DNA from: Leifsonia sp. 1010
GTDB lineage: Bacteria > Actinomycetota > Actinomycetes > Actinomycetales > Microbacteriaceae
Length of the DNA stretch: 64,000 bases
NCBI RefSeq assembly: GCF_031455295.1
Contig: NZ_JAVDSL010000003.1
Span: 1-64,000, forward strand
Direction: 5' to 3'
This document shows positions 41,868-50,892 of the stretch, one piece after another (position 1 is the first letter of the stretch; each line of letters starts with the position of its first letter). Below the pieces are notes generated by a model. The model was given only the letters and a program-made list of their open reading frames with translations. It did not search any database and was not told where the DNA came from. The position numbers were made by a program, and so were the translations under genes.

Positions 41868-43118
41868 TCAGCGGCACTGCCCGGCGACCGCGATCTGCTG
41901 GTCGCTGGGGCGGCCGTAGGCCTCGATGCCGGAGCCCGGCACGTCGAAGCCCATCGCGATCGCCCACGCCGTCGCCCACATCTCGTCGTCGCCCTGGAAG
42001 GTCGGACCGTCGAACAGCGGCTTGCACTCCGGACGGACGACCTGCGCGTGCCCGACCTCGTGGGTGATCAGGGCCTTCGCGTTGATGTCCCCGTAGGTCC
42101 AGCCCTCCTGCAGGCTGAAGTTGAGGTCGATCGTCGCCCAGCCGCCGTCGCCCTCGTGGTACATCGTCGTCCCGGAGTACCAGCCCTCGCCCAGGCCGCT
42201 GACCTTCTCGTGCCACTGGAAGTCGAGGGTGACGCCGTGGGCGATGGAGCGGGCGTAGGCCTCCATCTGCGCGCGCACCGGATACGCCGGGTCCTGCTTG
42301 GCCGCCTCGCCCGCGGCCTGCGCAGTGTTGACGCCATCGATCGCCGAGATCACCGCGAGCAGCCGAGAACCGTCGATCGTCGAGGCCGCCGAGACGTCCG
42401 CCTTCGCGTCGTCGATGGCATGCCGCAGGGTGACCTTGCTCTCGTAGGTCGCGGAGGTGTCGGCCGTGAGCACCTGCTCGCCGTGCGCGGTGAGCTCGGC
42501 GGAGACCGCGGCCGCGCTGGTCGACACGGCCTTCTGCGCCGCGGTCAGGGCCTTCAGCTCCGCCGCCCGCGTGCGGCGGGTGGTCTCCTCCTGCTTCGCG
42601 AGCTGGAGAGTGCGCTGCACGTCGGCGGAGACGCTCCACGGCATCAGGTCGGGGCTGCCGGCGGCCACCTGCGGCGGGTCGAACGGAGTGAACGTCAGGC
42701 CCTTCGACGCCTTCGTCAGTGACACCTGAGCGTCGGACAGCTTCTTCGCCGTCGACTCCTGCAGGTAGTCCGGACGCTGCTTCACGCCCCATGCGGACAG
42801 TGACAGCAGCGCAGCTCGCGCCTTGTCGATCGCCATTCCGCGGCGGTCGGTGACGTCGTCCAGGGCGGTGGATGCGGCCACCAGTTCCCGGTGCGCCTGC
42901 GACTCGGCCTCCGCGGCGAGCGCGCGCCAGCCCCATCCCGCGGCCAGCGTCCCACCGGTGATCAGCAGGAGGGCTGCGGTCGCCACGATCCAGAACCGGC
43001 CGCGGCGCCGCGAAGCCGGGGGCGTTGAAGCCGCCGAGGGCGTCGACGCGTCGACCGGAGGAACAGCCTGCGGGGCTGCCTCCTCAGACTGGGGGCGGCT
43101 CTGTCGTTCGTCGCTCAC
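41868..43118 (-). CDS. Membrane-anchored protein with coiled coil and HExxH putative metallopeptidase domain
   Basis: A 416-residue protein. After a polar Pro/Ala/Ser-rich start there is one membrane segment (about 40-65), a long Ala/Lys-rich coiled coil (about 70-260), and a C-terminal domain with HEVGH at 353-357 and a possible third ligand E379 in GDDEMWATAWA. The layout suggests an extracellular zinc peptidase, but no characterised family is recognised. GTG 43118 follows a GAGAGGA site and is preferred over the earlier start at 43280. Confidence 0.6.
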   Translation of the reverse strand: MSDERQSRPQSEEAAPQAVPPVDASTPSAASTPPASRRRGRFWIVATAALLLITGGTLAAGWGWRALAAEAESQAHRELVAASTALDDVTDRRGMAIDKARAALLSLSAWGVKQRPDYLQESTAKKLSDAQVSLTKASKGLTFTPFDPPQVAAGSPDLMPWSVSADVQRTLQLAKQEETTRRTRAAELKALTAAQKAVSTSAAAVSAELTAHGEQVLTADTSATYESKVTLRHAIDDAKADVSAASTIDGSRLLAVISAIDGVNTAQAAGEAAKQDPAYPVRAQMEAYARSIAHGVTLDFQWHEKVSGLGEGWYSGTTMYHEGDGGWATIDLNFSLQEGWTYGDINAKALITHEVGHAQVVRPECKPLFDGPTFQGDDEMWATAWAIAMGFDVPGSGIEAYGRPSDQQIAVAGQCR

Positions 43119-43262
43119 GGGTTCCTCTCGCCGCCGATCTGCACGCATGCAAAAATTCGTCCCGGTCACTCTACGGTAATATTTCTCTTGCGCAAGACCC
43201 GCGCTCGGGGGCCGCCTCCCGCCGATCTGCGAACCTCCGCAGACTCTGCCGACGAGTCGGCC

Positions 43263-43289
43263 TGTTCGTTCGGCGAACACTTGTATAGT
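43263..43289 (+). promoter_or_regulatory. Promoter with palindrome upstream of the esterase
   Basis: TGTTCG-N5-CGAACA (43263-43279) is a perfect palindrome directly upstream of a TATAGT -10 box (43284-43289). It could be an operator for the downstream esterase. The half-site order is opposite to the SOS box CGAAC-N4-GTTCG. Confidence 0.4.
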
Positions 43290-43339
43290 CGAGCTGCTTG
43301 AGGGACCCGTCCTGCGGTCCGGGGGAACGAGGGGGCCGC

Positions 43340-44638
43340 GTGTTCGACGGACTGCTGGCGCTGGACGTCGTCGACGGGCCGGTGCCCGTGGTGGTGTTCA
43401 CGCTGGCGGCCGCGCTGCTGGTCGGACTCCTGCTCCGTCGCCCGTCGCCGCGCTGGCTGCTGCGGATCGCTCTCGCGGCTGTGGCGGGGATACTGGCCGC
43501 CGTCGCGACCTGGCTGGTCTGCATCCGCTGGCTGAACCTGTTCGGCGAGTCGCTCGGCTTCGGCAACTACGCCTGGATGGCCGTCGCCTTCGTCGGCGTG
43601 GCCATCGCCGTCGTCAGCATCGGGAGGCGTCCCGCCTGGCGCATGGCCGTCGCGATCGCCGCCGTCCCGGTGTTCCTCCTGGCGGCCGGCGTCGGCATCA
43701 ACGCCAACTACGGGCTCAACCGCACCCTCGGCAGCGTGCTCGCCATCGCCGTCCAGAAGCCGCTGAAACTCGCCCCGCCCGCGCTCGCCTCCACGGGGTA
43801 CGACTCGTCGCTCTGGAAGCACTGGACGCCGCCCGCGGACATGCCCGCGCACGGGCTGGTCGGCACGGCGAAGATTCCGTCGACCGCGAGCGGATTCCAC
43901 GCGCGGGATGCCGGGCTGTACCTGCCGCCGGCGGCGCGCGTGGCGCATCCACCCGCCCTTCCCCTGATCGTCATGATGATGGGCCAGCCCGGCAATCCCG
44001 ACCCGGAGCCCATCGCCGAGGTGCTCGACCAGTACGCCGCCACCCACCACGGCCTCGCGCCGGTCGTCGTCGTGGCCGACCAGCTGGGCAGCCCCTACGA
44101 CGACACGCTGTGCCTCGACACCGCGCGGTTCGGGGAGGCCGAGACCTACGTGACGACGGATGTCACGGCCTGGGCTGAGGGCAACCTTCCCGTCACCCGC
44201 GACCACCGGTTCTGGACGGCGGCCGGGTACTCCAACGGCGGACTGTGCGCGCTGTCGTTCGCGATCGACCATCCGGAGCTGTACGGCGGCATCCTCGACA
44301 TCTCGGGGGAGGAGTTCCCCGGAGCCGAGCATCCCGACGCGACCCTGCGCGACCAGTTCGGCGGCGATCGTCAGGCGTACGAGGCGGCGAAGCCGTTCGT
44401 CAAGCTGCGGCAGTTCCGGCATCCGGGCATGACGGCGATCTTCACCGCCTGCCGCGACGACCCCGCGTATCACCACGTCGCGCTCCGGGCGGCCGCCGCT
44501 GCCCGAGCGGCCGGGATCGACTCCGCGTTCGCCGATCTGCCGACCGGCGGCCACGGCAGGGGTGCGCTCATGGGCGGCCTCACCGAGGGCGTCCGGCTGC
44601 TGTATCCGCTGCTCGGGCTGGAAAAGCCGGCGGGATGA
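43340..44638 (+). CDS. Esterase-family alpha/beta hydrolase with N-terminal membrane segments
   Basis: A 432-residue protein. The first 135 residues have four membrane segments. The extracellular part from about 145 is an esterase-D/mycolyltransferase-like domain with S298 in GYSNGG, an Asp-rich GEEFPGAEHPDATL and a late H in PTGGHGRGA. The fold is that of antigen-85-type and enterochelin-esterase-like proteins. It probably acts on cell-envelope esters. GTG 43340 follows a G-rich ribosome site. Confidence 0.75.
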   Translation: MFDGLLALDVVDGPVPVVVFTLAAALLVGLLLRRPSPRWLLRIALAAVAGILAAVATWLVCIRWLNLFGESLGFGNYAWMAVAFVGVAIAVVSIGRRPAWRMAVAIAAVPVFLLAAGVGINANYGLNRTLGSVLAIAVQKPLKLAPPALASTGYDSSLWKHWTPPADMPAHGLVGTAKIPSTASGFHARDAGLYLPPAARVAHPPALPLIVMMMGQPGNPDPEPIAEVLDQYAATHHGLAPVVVVADQLGSPYDDTLCLDTARFGEAETYVTTDVTAWAEGNLPVTRDHRFWTAAGYSNGGLCALSFAIDHPELYGGILDISGEEFPGAEHPDATLRDQFGGDRQAYEAAKPFVKLRQFRHPGMTAIFTACRDDPAYHHVALRAAAAARAAGIDSAFADLPTGGHGRGALMGGLTEGVRLLYPLLGLEKPAG

Positions 44639-44666
44639 TCCTCGGCAGTCCGATCCGCCGCCGGGC

Positions 44667-45335
44667 TCAGAAGCGTGACAGCCCGTTGCCGATGATGACC
44701 GTGCCGATCACGGTCGCGACGATGATCGCGACCGTCGTGTCATTGCGCAGCAACCAGCGTTCGGTCGCGGCGAGCGCCGGCCGCGCCTTGTCGGGACGGA
44801 TGAGGGCGAACAACGCCGGCCCGCCGACCGAGCTGCCCCCGATGAGCACATAGATCGCGATGACGATGACGTCCTCGGACACCGGGAGCTTCGCCGGCCC
44901 GATCACCAGACCGGCGGCGATGGCGAGCAGGATGGACTTCGGCCGGATGTTCAGCGCGAACCCCAGCCCGAGGGCCGGGAGGGAGCGCATCCGGCCGAGG
45001 GCCACCATCCAGCGGGGGAGCGTCTCGCGTTCCGCCGCCTGCGGGTGCCGCCGCAGCTCGATGACCGCGTAGACGAGCAGGGCGACGCCGACGAGGATCT
45101 CCAGGACGCCGACGAAGGGCTCCGGTCCGACCGAGGTGTTCGCGGGGATGGCGTGCAGGAAGATCGCGAAGAGCGACGTGATCGTGACGAGGCCCGCGAC
45201 ATATCCGACGACGAACAGGGTCGGCACCCGCGGCCGGGCGGCACCGAGCAGCAGAACGAGAACGGCGAGGATCGGGACGGAGCTGAGCGCGACCGCGACG
45301 GCCAGCGGCAGGAGTTGCCCGATGACGCTCAGCAT
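44667..45335 (-). CDS. GAP-family (Sap-like) integral membrane protein
   Basis: A 222-residue protein with six membrane segments of the GAP/SfLAP type: LPLAVAVALSSVPILAVLVLLL, RPRVPTLFVVGYVAGLV and LGLGFALNIRPKSILLAIAAGLVIG. The actinobacterial relative Gap/Sap is involved in glycolipid export. A paralogue is at 50893. Confidence 0.8.
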   Translation of the reverse strand: MLSVIGQLLPLAVAVALSSVPILAVLVLLLGAARPRVPTLFVVGYVAGLVTITSLFAIFLHAIPANTSVGPEPFVGVLEILVGVALLVYAVIELRRHPQAAERETLPRWMVALGRMRSLPALGLGFALNIRPKSILLAIAAGLVIGPAKLPVSEDVIVIAIYVLIGGSSVGGPALFALIRPDKARPALAATERWLLRNDTTVAIIVATVIGTVIIGNGLSRF

Positions 45336-45477
45336 GCGACTCCTTTCGCCGGAGAGCCCGCGGCGAGTCGGCAGCCCATGCGCCGTCCGCTCAGCCGAGG
45401 GTACGACAGCGGGTGCCCGTGCGGACAGGCACGGTTGCCCCTGGAAAACGGCGACGATCCGTGCGATTGATGGGTAT

Positions 45478-45804
45478 ATGCAGAAGCTCTACTACGCGGG
45501 AGGGCACATCTTCCTCGACGACGACGTCTGCGACGCCCTGGTGCGGTACGCACAGGCCCTCGCAGATGTCGGCAAGTCCGACCTGGTTGTCGTGCCGGCG
45601 CTTTCCGACGAGGGCCTGCGCGGGGAGACCCGCCTGCTCATCGGGCCGGCGAGCCAGCTGTTCACCGCACCGGCCCTGGACCGCGGCGCGGACCTGCGGG
45701 ATGCGGAGTCGACCCGCTCGATGCGCGACAAGACGGCACGCCTCCAGCCGTCGTCCCCCGTCATCGGCCGCAACTCGGACCTGCCGGAGGAGGACTTCGG
45801 ATGA
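45478..45804 (+). CDS. Hypothetical protein
   Basis: A 108-residue protein beginning MQKLYYAGGHIFLDDDVCDALVR, with a helical AQALADVGKSDLVVVPALSDEGL and a polar tail. No known domain is recognised. It is 33 bp upstream of the DUF7882-like gene and probably co-transcribed with it. Confidence 0.6.
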   Translation: MQKLYYAGGHIFLDDDVCDALVRYAQALADVGKSDLVVVPALSDEGLRGETRLLIGPASQLFTAPALDRGADLRDAESTRSMRDKTARLQPSSPVIGRNSDLPEEDFG

Positions 45805-45837
45805 GCAGCACCATCCACACGAGGTGAGATCACACAC

Positions 45838-46173
45838 ATGGGAACCCTCTTCTACGGCGCCGCCCGCCTGGCCATCAGCTTCGACGACCGCGTCCTCGCC
45901 CACCTCCAGATCGCGATCTCCACGAAACTCCGGCGCCACGAGACCTTCATGCTGAACTGGCGCGACAACGAGTCGGTCGGCGACGGCCGGAGCGGCGTGT
46001 GGATCGGCCCGCAGACCGACCTGCACTTCAAGTACTCCGGCGGCCGCTTCCCCGAGATCAACCGCGACTGGGTGAACGCGCTGGTCGTCTCCGCGTCGAC
46101 GCCGCTCGGCCTGCAGCTGCTCGACGAGGGGAGCCTCGAAGGGCCGCCGTCGGGCACCCCGGCGGATCGCTAG
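45838..46173 (+). CDS. DUF7882-like small protein
   Basis: A 111-residue protein with the pattern MGTLFYGAARLAISFDDRVLAHLQIAI, TKLRRHETFMLNW and IWIGPQTDLHFKYSG. Related Microbacteriaceae proteins are often labelled ATP-dependent DNA ligase although they lack ligase motifs and are too short; I reject that function. It is probably a small, conserved protein of unknown function. Confidence 0.7.
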   Translation: MGTLFYGAARLAISFDDRVLAHLQIAISTKLRRHETFMLNWRDNESVGDGRSGVWIGPQTDLHFKYSGGRFPEINRDWVNALVVSASTPLGLQLLDEGSLEGPPSGTPADR

Positions 46174-46207
46174 CGAGAACGCGCCTGCGGCGTGCGAAGC
46201 TGAGCGC

Positions 46208-46840
46208 ATGCAGCTACTTACCGACGGCGTCTACCGCCTGCGGAAGGCGACGGGCGCCAACGCGTATCTCGTCGACACGGGCGAGGCGTCCGTCGTCATC
46301 GACACCGGCACGCCCGGTGGCGCATCCGCCCTGATCGCCGAACTCCGAGACGAGCACGGCCTGGGCCCGGTGACCGACATCGTGCTCACCCACTACGACC
46401 CCGATCACGCCGGATCCGCTGCGGCCCTGCAGCGGGAGACCGGAGCCCGGGTGTGGATCGGCGCCCGGGATGCCGACATCCTCCGCAGCCAGACGCCTCC
46501 GCCGACCCGGTTCCGCCGTTTCCTGGCGCGGGTCTCGCGGGCCACCGAGGTTCCGGCGGGCCTGCACGAGCTGCCGGACGCGGGGGAGACGGAGATCGTT
46601 CCCGGCGTACGCGCGATCGCCGCGCCCGGTCACACGCCGGGCCACGTCATCGTCGAGCACCGCGGCGTCGTCTTCGCGGGCGATGCGGTGACGGTCCGTG
46701 CCGGCCGGCTCCGGCAGATGCCCGCCCTCCTCACGAGCGACAAGCCCCAGGCGCTCGAAACCGAGCACCTCATCGCGTCGCTCCGCCCGCGCCTCGTCTG
46801 CCCCGGCCACGGAGCCCCCGGCCGTCTCGACGCCCCCTGA
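46208..46840 (+). CDS. Metallo-beta-lactamase fold hydrolase
   Basis: A 210-residue MBL protein. The metal motif is THYDPDHAG (an HxDxDH variant of HxHxDH), with a later APGHTPGH and VFAGDA and the final CPGHGAPG. The HxDxDH form is seen in other MBL subfamilies. The substrate is unknown. It starts 34 bp after the DUF7882-like gene. Confidence 0.85.
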   Translation: MQLLTDGVYRLRKATGANAYLVDTGEASVVIDTGTPGGASALIAELRDEHGLGPVTDIVLTHYDPDHAGSAAALQRETGARVWIGARDADILRSQTPPPTRFRRFLARVSRATEVPAGLHELPDAGETEIVPGVRAIAAPGHTPGHVIVEHRGVVFAGDAVTVRAGRLRQMPALLTSDKPQALETEHLIASLRPRLVCPGHGAPGRLDAP

Positions 46841-46864
46841 CCCCCTCCGCATCTCACCCCTCCG

Positions 46865-46938
46865 CCCACCGTCGAGTCCGCAAACTTTGCACGCCCCGGG
46901 GGCTCACAGCGTGCAGTTTGTGCGTACTCGACGGTGGG
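46865..46938. repeat. 74-bp imperfect palindrome, copy 2
   Basis: Arms 46865-46882 and 46921-46938 (17 of 18 matched) with inner stem and central CCCCGGGGG. It shares arm sequence with the copy at 15244. It lies between two convergent genes. Confidence 0.8.
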
Positions 46939-46956
46939 TGGGATACGAGGGAGGGG

Positions 46957-48630
46957 TCACTCGCGGGCGACGGAGCGCTGGGCGTCGGCCCACGCGAGCT
47001 GCACTGCTTTGCCGATCCACTCGGTGCCCTGGTAGACGTTGTCCTCGCCGAGTTCCGCGAGCAATCCGCTCGCGGCGAGCTGCTGGCGCACAGCCGCCTC
47101 GCTGATGATGAGCTTCAACTGGGAGGAGGCCGCGGCCAGACTGCGGGCGTAGCGGCGCAGGGAGTCGATGAGCGCCAGATCCAGTTCGTCCGTCCCGCGC
47201 AGCCGGATGATCACCACCGAGCCTTCCGTCTCCTCGTCGACGCCCGGCAGCTGCCGCTCGAACGAGGGCGCGCTCGCGAAGAACAGGCTCCCGTACGGCT
47301 GCAGCACGATCACCTCGCGCCTGCCGACGATGGCCGGCGGATCCGATTCACGCATCCCGCCGCTCTCGTCCAGGTGTACCTGCCGCACCCGCAGCCGGTT
47401 CGACTGCCGGGCGACGAAGAGGATGATGCCGAGCCCGACTCCGGCGAGCACGGCGAACTGCAACGGGATGACGAGGGTGAGCACGAAGGTGACCGCCATG
47501 ACCGCCGTGGGCAGGATCCCGCTCTTCACCACCGAGTAGACACGGCTCGGCTTGATGGCCGCGTAGCCGATCGTCATGAGCAGCCCGGCAAGCGCCGGCA
47601 TCGCGGTGAGCGCCACGATGCCCGAGGCGAACACGATAACGAGCGCCATCGTGACACCCGCGACGAACAGCGCCAGCTTCGACCGCGCTCCGGCCGTGAC
47701 CAGCAGGGAGGACCCCGACATCGACCCGCCGACGGGCATGCCGCGGAACAGGCCGGACACGATGTTGCCGACGCCCTGCCCGATGAAGTCGCGGGATGCG
47801 TTCGCCGGCCGCCCGCTCGCCGTCGGGATGCCCGCGGACACCCCCGCGCCCTGGATGAGTCCGACCAGCGCCAGCGACACCGCGGGGATCAACAGGTACG
47901 GGATGTCGCCGATCGACGGTAGCGTCGGCAACGGCAGCCCGGCCGGCACCACGACGATGTCGCCGAGCAGCGGCACGCGCGCATCCACCCACAGGTTCAG
48001 AGCGGCGGCGGTCAGCGACCCGACGACGACCGCGATGACGAGCCCGAACCCGCCCACCGGTGTGCGCTGCAGCACGACGATGGTGAGGATCGTGACGGCA
48101 CCGACGATCACGGTCGGGATGCTCCATTGCGGGATGTGCCGCAGCAGGTCGATCGAGCGCGTCACCCGGTTGCTGCCTTCGCCCGAGTAGCCGGTGAACG
48201 CCGACAGCTGGCCGAGGATGATGTTGACGCCCACCGCGGTGATGAACCCGGTCATGACGTCGGCGGGGACGAACCGGATCAGCCGGCCGCCCTTCAGCAG
48301 CCCGGCGATGCACATGACCAGCCCGGTCAGCAGGGCGAGTGTGAAGAGCGCACGGTCCGGGTCGGGACGCGTCTCCAGGTTCGCGTCCTGGATGACGAGG
48401 GCCATCGCCCCGGTCGCCTGCACCGCCATGAACGTGCTGCTCGTGAGCACGGCCGCCCCGACCATCCCGTACAAGTACGCGTAGAGCCCGGCGAGCGGAT
48501 TGACGCCGGCGAGCAGCCCGGACGCCAGGCCGTCCGGCACGCTCTCGATGCCGAGGACGATCCCGGCGATGGCGTCCTTGACGATGTCACGGCGACGCGG
48601 CCGTCGCTTCTTGGCGCGCACAGGCCACAC
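46957..48630 (-). CDS. SulP-family anion transporter with STAS domain
   Basis: A 557-residue transporter with about 11 membrane segments (SVPDGLASGLLAGVNPLAGLYA opening, GMPVGGSMSGSSLLVTAG) and a C-terminal STAS domain (REVIVLQPYGSLFFASAPSFE). SulP proteins move sulfate, bicarbonate or other anions. Its specificity cannot be told. A GTG at 48621, 7 nt after a TACCGT element, is an alternative start. Confidence 0.88.
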   Translation of the reverse strand: MWPVRAKKRRPRRRDIVKDAIAGIVLGIESVPDGLASGLLAGVNPLAGLYAYLYGMVGAAVLTSSTFMAVQATGAMALVIQDANLETRPDPDRALFTLALLTGLVMCIAGLLKGGRLIRFVPADVMTGFITAVGVNIILGQLSAFTGYSGEGSNRVTRSIDLLRHIPQWSIPTVIVGAVTILTIVVLQRTPVGGFGLVIAVVVGSLTAAALNLWVDARVPLLGDIVVVPAGLPLPTLPSIGDIPYLLIPAVSLALVGLIQGAGVSAGIPTASGRPANASRDFIGQGVGNIVSGLFRGMPVGGSMSGSSLLVTAGARSKLALFVAGVTMALVIVFASGIVALTAMPALAGLLMTIGYAAIKPSRVYSVVKSGILPTAVMAVTFVLTLVIPLQFAVLAGVGLGIILFVARQSNRLRVRQVHLDESGGMRESDPPAIVGRREVIVLQPYGSLFFASAPSFERQLPGVDEETEGSVVIIRLRGTDELDLALIDSLRRYARSLAAASSQLKLIISEAAVRQQLAASGLLAELGEDNVYQGTEWIGKAVQLAWADAQRSVARE

Positions 48631-48674
48631 GGTAGCGGCGGCCGGCGCTCATGGCAGGACAGCAGTCGGCGGGC

Positions 48675-49571
48675 TCACGCCCACTGCTCGAACACCATGA
48701 GCGGCACCCGGGTGTGCCAGCCCTGCCACGCCTTGCTCGACCCGATCGTCGCCTTCGTGGAGAAGTCGATGCCGCCGTTCATCCAGAACCAGACGAGGTA
48801 CCAGTCATTGCTGGTTCCCCAGAAGTAGTTCTGATTCGGCCAGTAGCCGCCGCCGCTGTCACTGTGGTCCTCGTACCAGGAGGTGCCGTCCGCCCACAGC
48901 TGGTCGCGGGTGTCGAGGATGGTCTCCATGTCGCCAGGGCCGCGGCGGTGCTGCACCATCACGCACAGCTGCGCACGGTTGTGGGCGACCTGGAGGCTGG
49001 AGCTGTCCGCCCAGTCGTACGAGTACTCCACGAGGCCGGACACACGGACGTAGGTGGATGGCGCCTTCGGTTTGAACCACAGCCCGAGCCCAGCTCCCGC
49101 GTACATCCATCCGCCCTCCGCCACCGGACGGTCGACGTACGTCTCGGTCAGGTCGATGAACATGCTGGCCTGCTGCGGGTACACGCTGGGGCCGCGCGCG
49201 GCGGTCCCGGCTGCTCCCGGCGGTTGGAAGGTCGTCCAGGTGCGGTCGTACGGCGGAGTGGCGAAGAACAGGCGGTCGCTGCTCCCAGTGGTGACCAGAC
49301 TGAGCGTGTGCAGCTCGCCCGGTGACGGATTCGGATCGCGGCGTGCGATCACCGGCGCTTCAAGCCGCGCGATGGACGCGCTCAGCTCCACGAACCGCTG
49401 ATCCATACCGGCCAGGACTTCGCTCACCTGTTCGGCCCGCCGGGATGCGCGCAGGTACGCGTTCCGCGACGTCCGCAGGTCTTGCTCGAACGCCTGGTCG
49501 AGGGCGAGGGTAGCCTCCGGTTCGTCCGGCTTCTGCTCTGTCGACGTCTTGTTCTCTGATGAAACGGACAC
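48675..49571 (-). CDS. Hypothetical protein with N-terminal coiled coil
   Basis: A 298-residue protein. Residues 20-75 look like a coiled coil (LDQAFEQDLRTSRNAYLRASRR). The rest is a Trp/Tyr-rich beta domain (WTTFQPPG, YVDRPVAEGGWMYAGAGLGLWF, YSYDWADSS) with no known family. GTG 49571 is preceded by GGGAGG; the longer frame to 49946 is doubtful. Confidence 0.55.
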   Translation of the reverse strand: MSVSSENKTSTEQKPDEPEATLALDQAFEQDLRTSRNAYLRASRRAEQVSEVLAGMDQRFVELSASIARLEAPVIARRDPNPSPGELHTLSLVTTGSSDRLFFATPPYDRTWTTFQPPGAAGTAARGPSVYPQQASMFIDLTETYVDRPVAEGGWMYAGAGLGLWFKPKAPSTYVRVSGLVEYSYDWADSSSLQVAHNRAQLCVMVQHRRGPGDMETILDTRDQLWADGTSWYEDHSDSGGGYWPNQNYFWGTSNDWYLVWFWMNGGIDFSTKATIGSSKAWQGWHTRVPLMVFEQWA

Positions 49572-49713
49572 GGGGACCTCCCACAGCGCTGCGTGCATCA
49601 CACGTTCAGGCTCGAGTCGTTCGCGCGTGAGGGTATGCCCGCGGTGCGCGCGGCGGCAAGACCGAATCCGGCGGACGCGCGGGCCGGGACGCGCGGTGGG
49701 GCCGCGGCTCGGA

Positions 49714-49719
49714 TAGATT
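49714..49719 (+). promoter_or_regulatory. -10 box of leaderless promoter
   Basis: TAGATT is exactly 6 nt before GTG 49726, with no ribosome site. Confidence 0.5.
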
Positions 49720-49725
49720 CCCAGC

Positions 49726-50292
49726 GTGCCGATCGCAACCGCCGAGACAAGGGCCCTGCTCATCGGCGGCCGCTCGGGAGTCGGGAAGTCGACGGTCGCG
49801 CTGGCGATCCACGACATCCTCTCAGCCGCCGAGGTCACGCACGCGATAATCGAGGGTGACAACCTCGATCTGGCGTATCCGGCACCGTGGAGCGCCCATC
49901 CCGAAGCGCAACTCGCGGAGCGGAACCTCGCAGCGATGTGGTCCAATTACCGCGAACTGGGATACGACCGGGTCGTCTACACGAATACGGCGGCCGTGGT
50001 CACCATCCCGCAGCTGCGACACGCACTCGGAGAGGATGCGCACATCGAGGCGGTCCTCCTGCAGGGCAGCGACGAGGCGGTCCGGGGACGGCTGGCCCGA
50101 CGCGAGCGCGGCGCATCCTTCGACGCCCACCTGGCGCGCAGTGCGGCCGCCGCGGTACGGCTGGAAGCCGACGCTCCCGACTCCGTTGTGCGCATCGACA
50201 CGACGGACCGGACGCCGGAGGAGGTCGCGGTCGACATACTCCGTACCGTCGGCTGGCCTCCGTCCGGCCTGTCGACGCGTGCGACTCGATGA
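49726..50292 (+). CDS. P-loop AAA/kinase-like protein
   Basis: A 188-residue nucleotide-binding protein with Walker A GGRSGVGKST at 14-23 and a later RGRLARRERGASF lid-like segment. It resembles small-molecule kinases of the adenylylsulfate kinase/chloramphenicol phosphotransferase group. The substrate is unknown. Leaderless-type start. Its stop overlaps the next gene (ATGA). Confidence 0.75.
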   Translation: MPIATAETRALLIGGRSGVGKSTVALAIHDILSAAEVTHAIIEGDNLDLAYPAPWSAHPEAQLAERNLAAMWSNYRELGYDRVVYTNTAAVVTIPQLRHALGEDAHIEAVLLQGSDEAVRGRLARRERGASFDAHLARSAAAAVRLEADAPDSVVRIDTTDRTPEEVAVDILRTVGWPPSGLSTRATR

Positions 50293-50831
50293 CCACCCGC
50301 AACGCGCCTCTGCTGGTTGTCATGTGCGGGCGCTCGTTCTCCGGAAAGTCGACCCTCGCGCTCGCGCTGACCGACCGGCTCGGGGCGCAACGGGTCAGCC
50401 TCGACGCCATCAACGAAGAGCGCGGACTGCGCGGCGGGTCCGGCATCCCGGTGTCCGAATGGATGCGCACCAACGACGAAGCGTCAGCCCGGGTCAGGGA
50501 AGCGCTCGGTGCTGGACGCACCGTCATCGTCGACGATACGAGTTCGCCGCGGTTCCTCCGCGACCGCTGGCGTGAACTCGCCGCCCGCGCTCACGCCGAG
50601 ACGGCCCTCGTCTTCGTCGACGCCCCGGAGGAGCTGATCCGCGCGCGTCTCGCGGCGAACCGCAGCGACCTCGCCCGCCACGACGTCACCGACGACGTGA
50701 TGGATGCGCACCTCAGCGACTTCGTGGCTCCGGGCGCGGACGAGCGCGCGATAACGGTGGATGCGCGCACACCCATCGACGCCTCCGTCGCCCAGGTGCT
50801 CGCCGCCTTGGCAGAGCGCCACCCGTCCTGA
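50289..50831 (+). CDS. P-loop kinase-like protein
   Basis: A 180-residue paralogue-like protein with Walker A CGRSFSGKST at 13-22, VIVDDTSSPRFLRDRW and a lid RARLAANRSDLARHDV. It belongs to the same broad AAA_33/zeta-toxin-like kinase group. Coupling to the previous gene suggests that they work on one pathway or as a complex. Confidence 0.78.
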   Translation: MTTRNAPLLVVMCGRSFSGKSTLALALTDRLGAQRVSLDAINEERGLRGGSGIPVSEWMRTNDEASARVREALGAGRTVIVDDTSSPRFLRDRWRELAARAHAETALVFVDAPEELIRARLAANRSDLARHDVTDDVMDAHLSDFVAPGADERAITVDARTPIDASVAQVLAALAERHPS

Positions 50832-50892
50832 GAGGCGCGCGCGGCGCATTCAGCCGGGCCCTCTCCACCGCGCCGCGACTCCAGCGAAGGCG

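Noticed and set aside
43263-43289. SOS (LexA) box
   Set aside because: The half-sites are GTTCG-N5-CGAAC, the reverse order of the actinobacterial box CGAAC-N4-GTTCG.
45801-45827. Eight-codon ORF (MSSTIHTR) between two small genes
   Set aside because: It is too short and has no attenuator features; the overlap with the upstream stop is likely chance.
45838-46173. ATP-dependent DNA ligase
   Set aside because: The protein is only 111 residues and lacks the ligase KxDG motif and every other nucleotidyltransferase signature.
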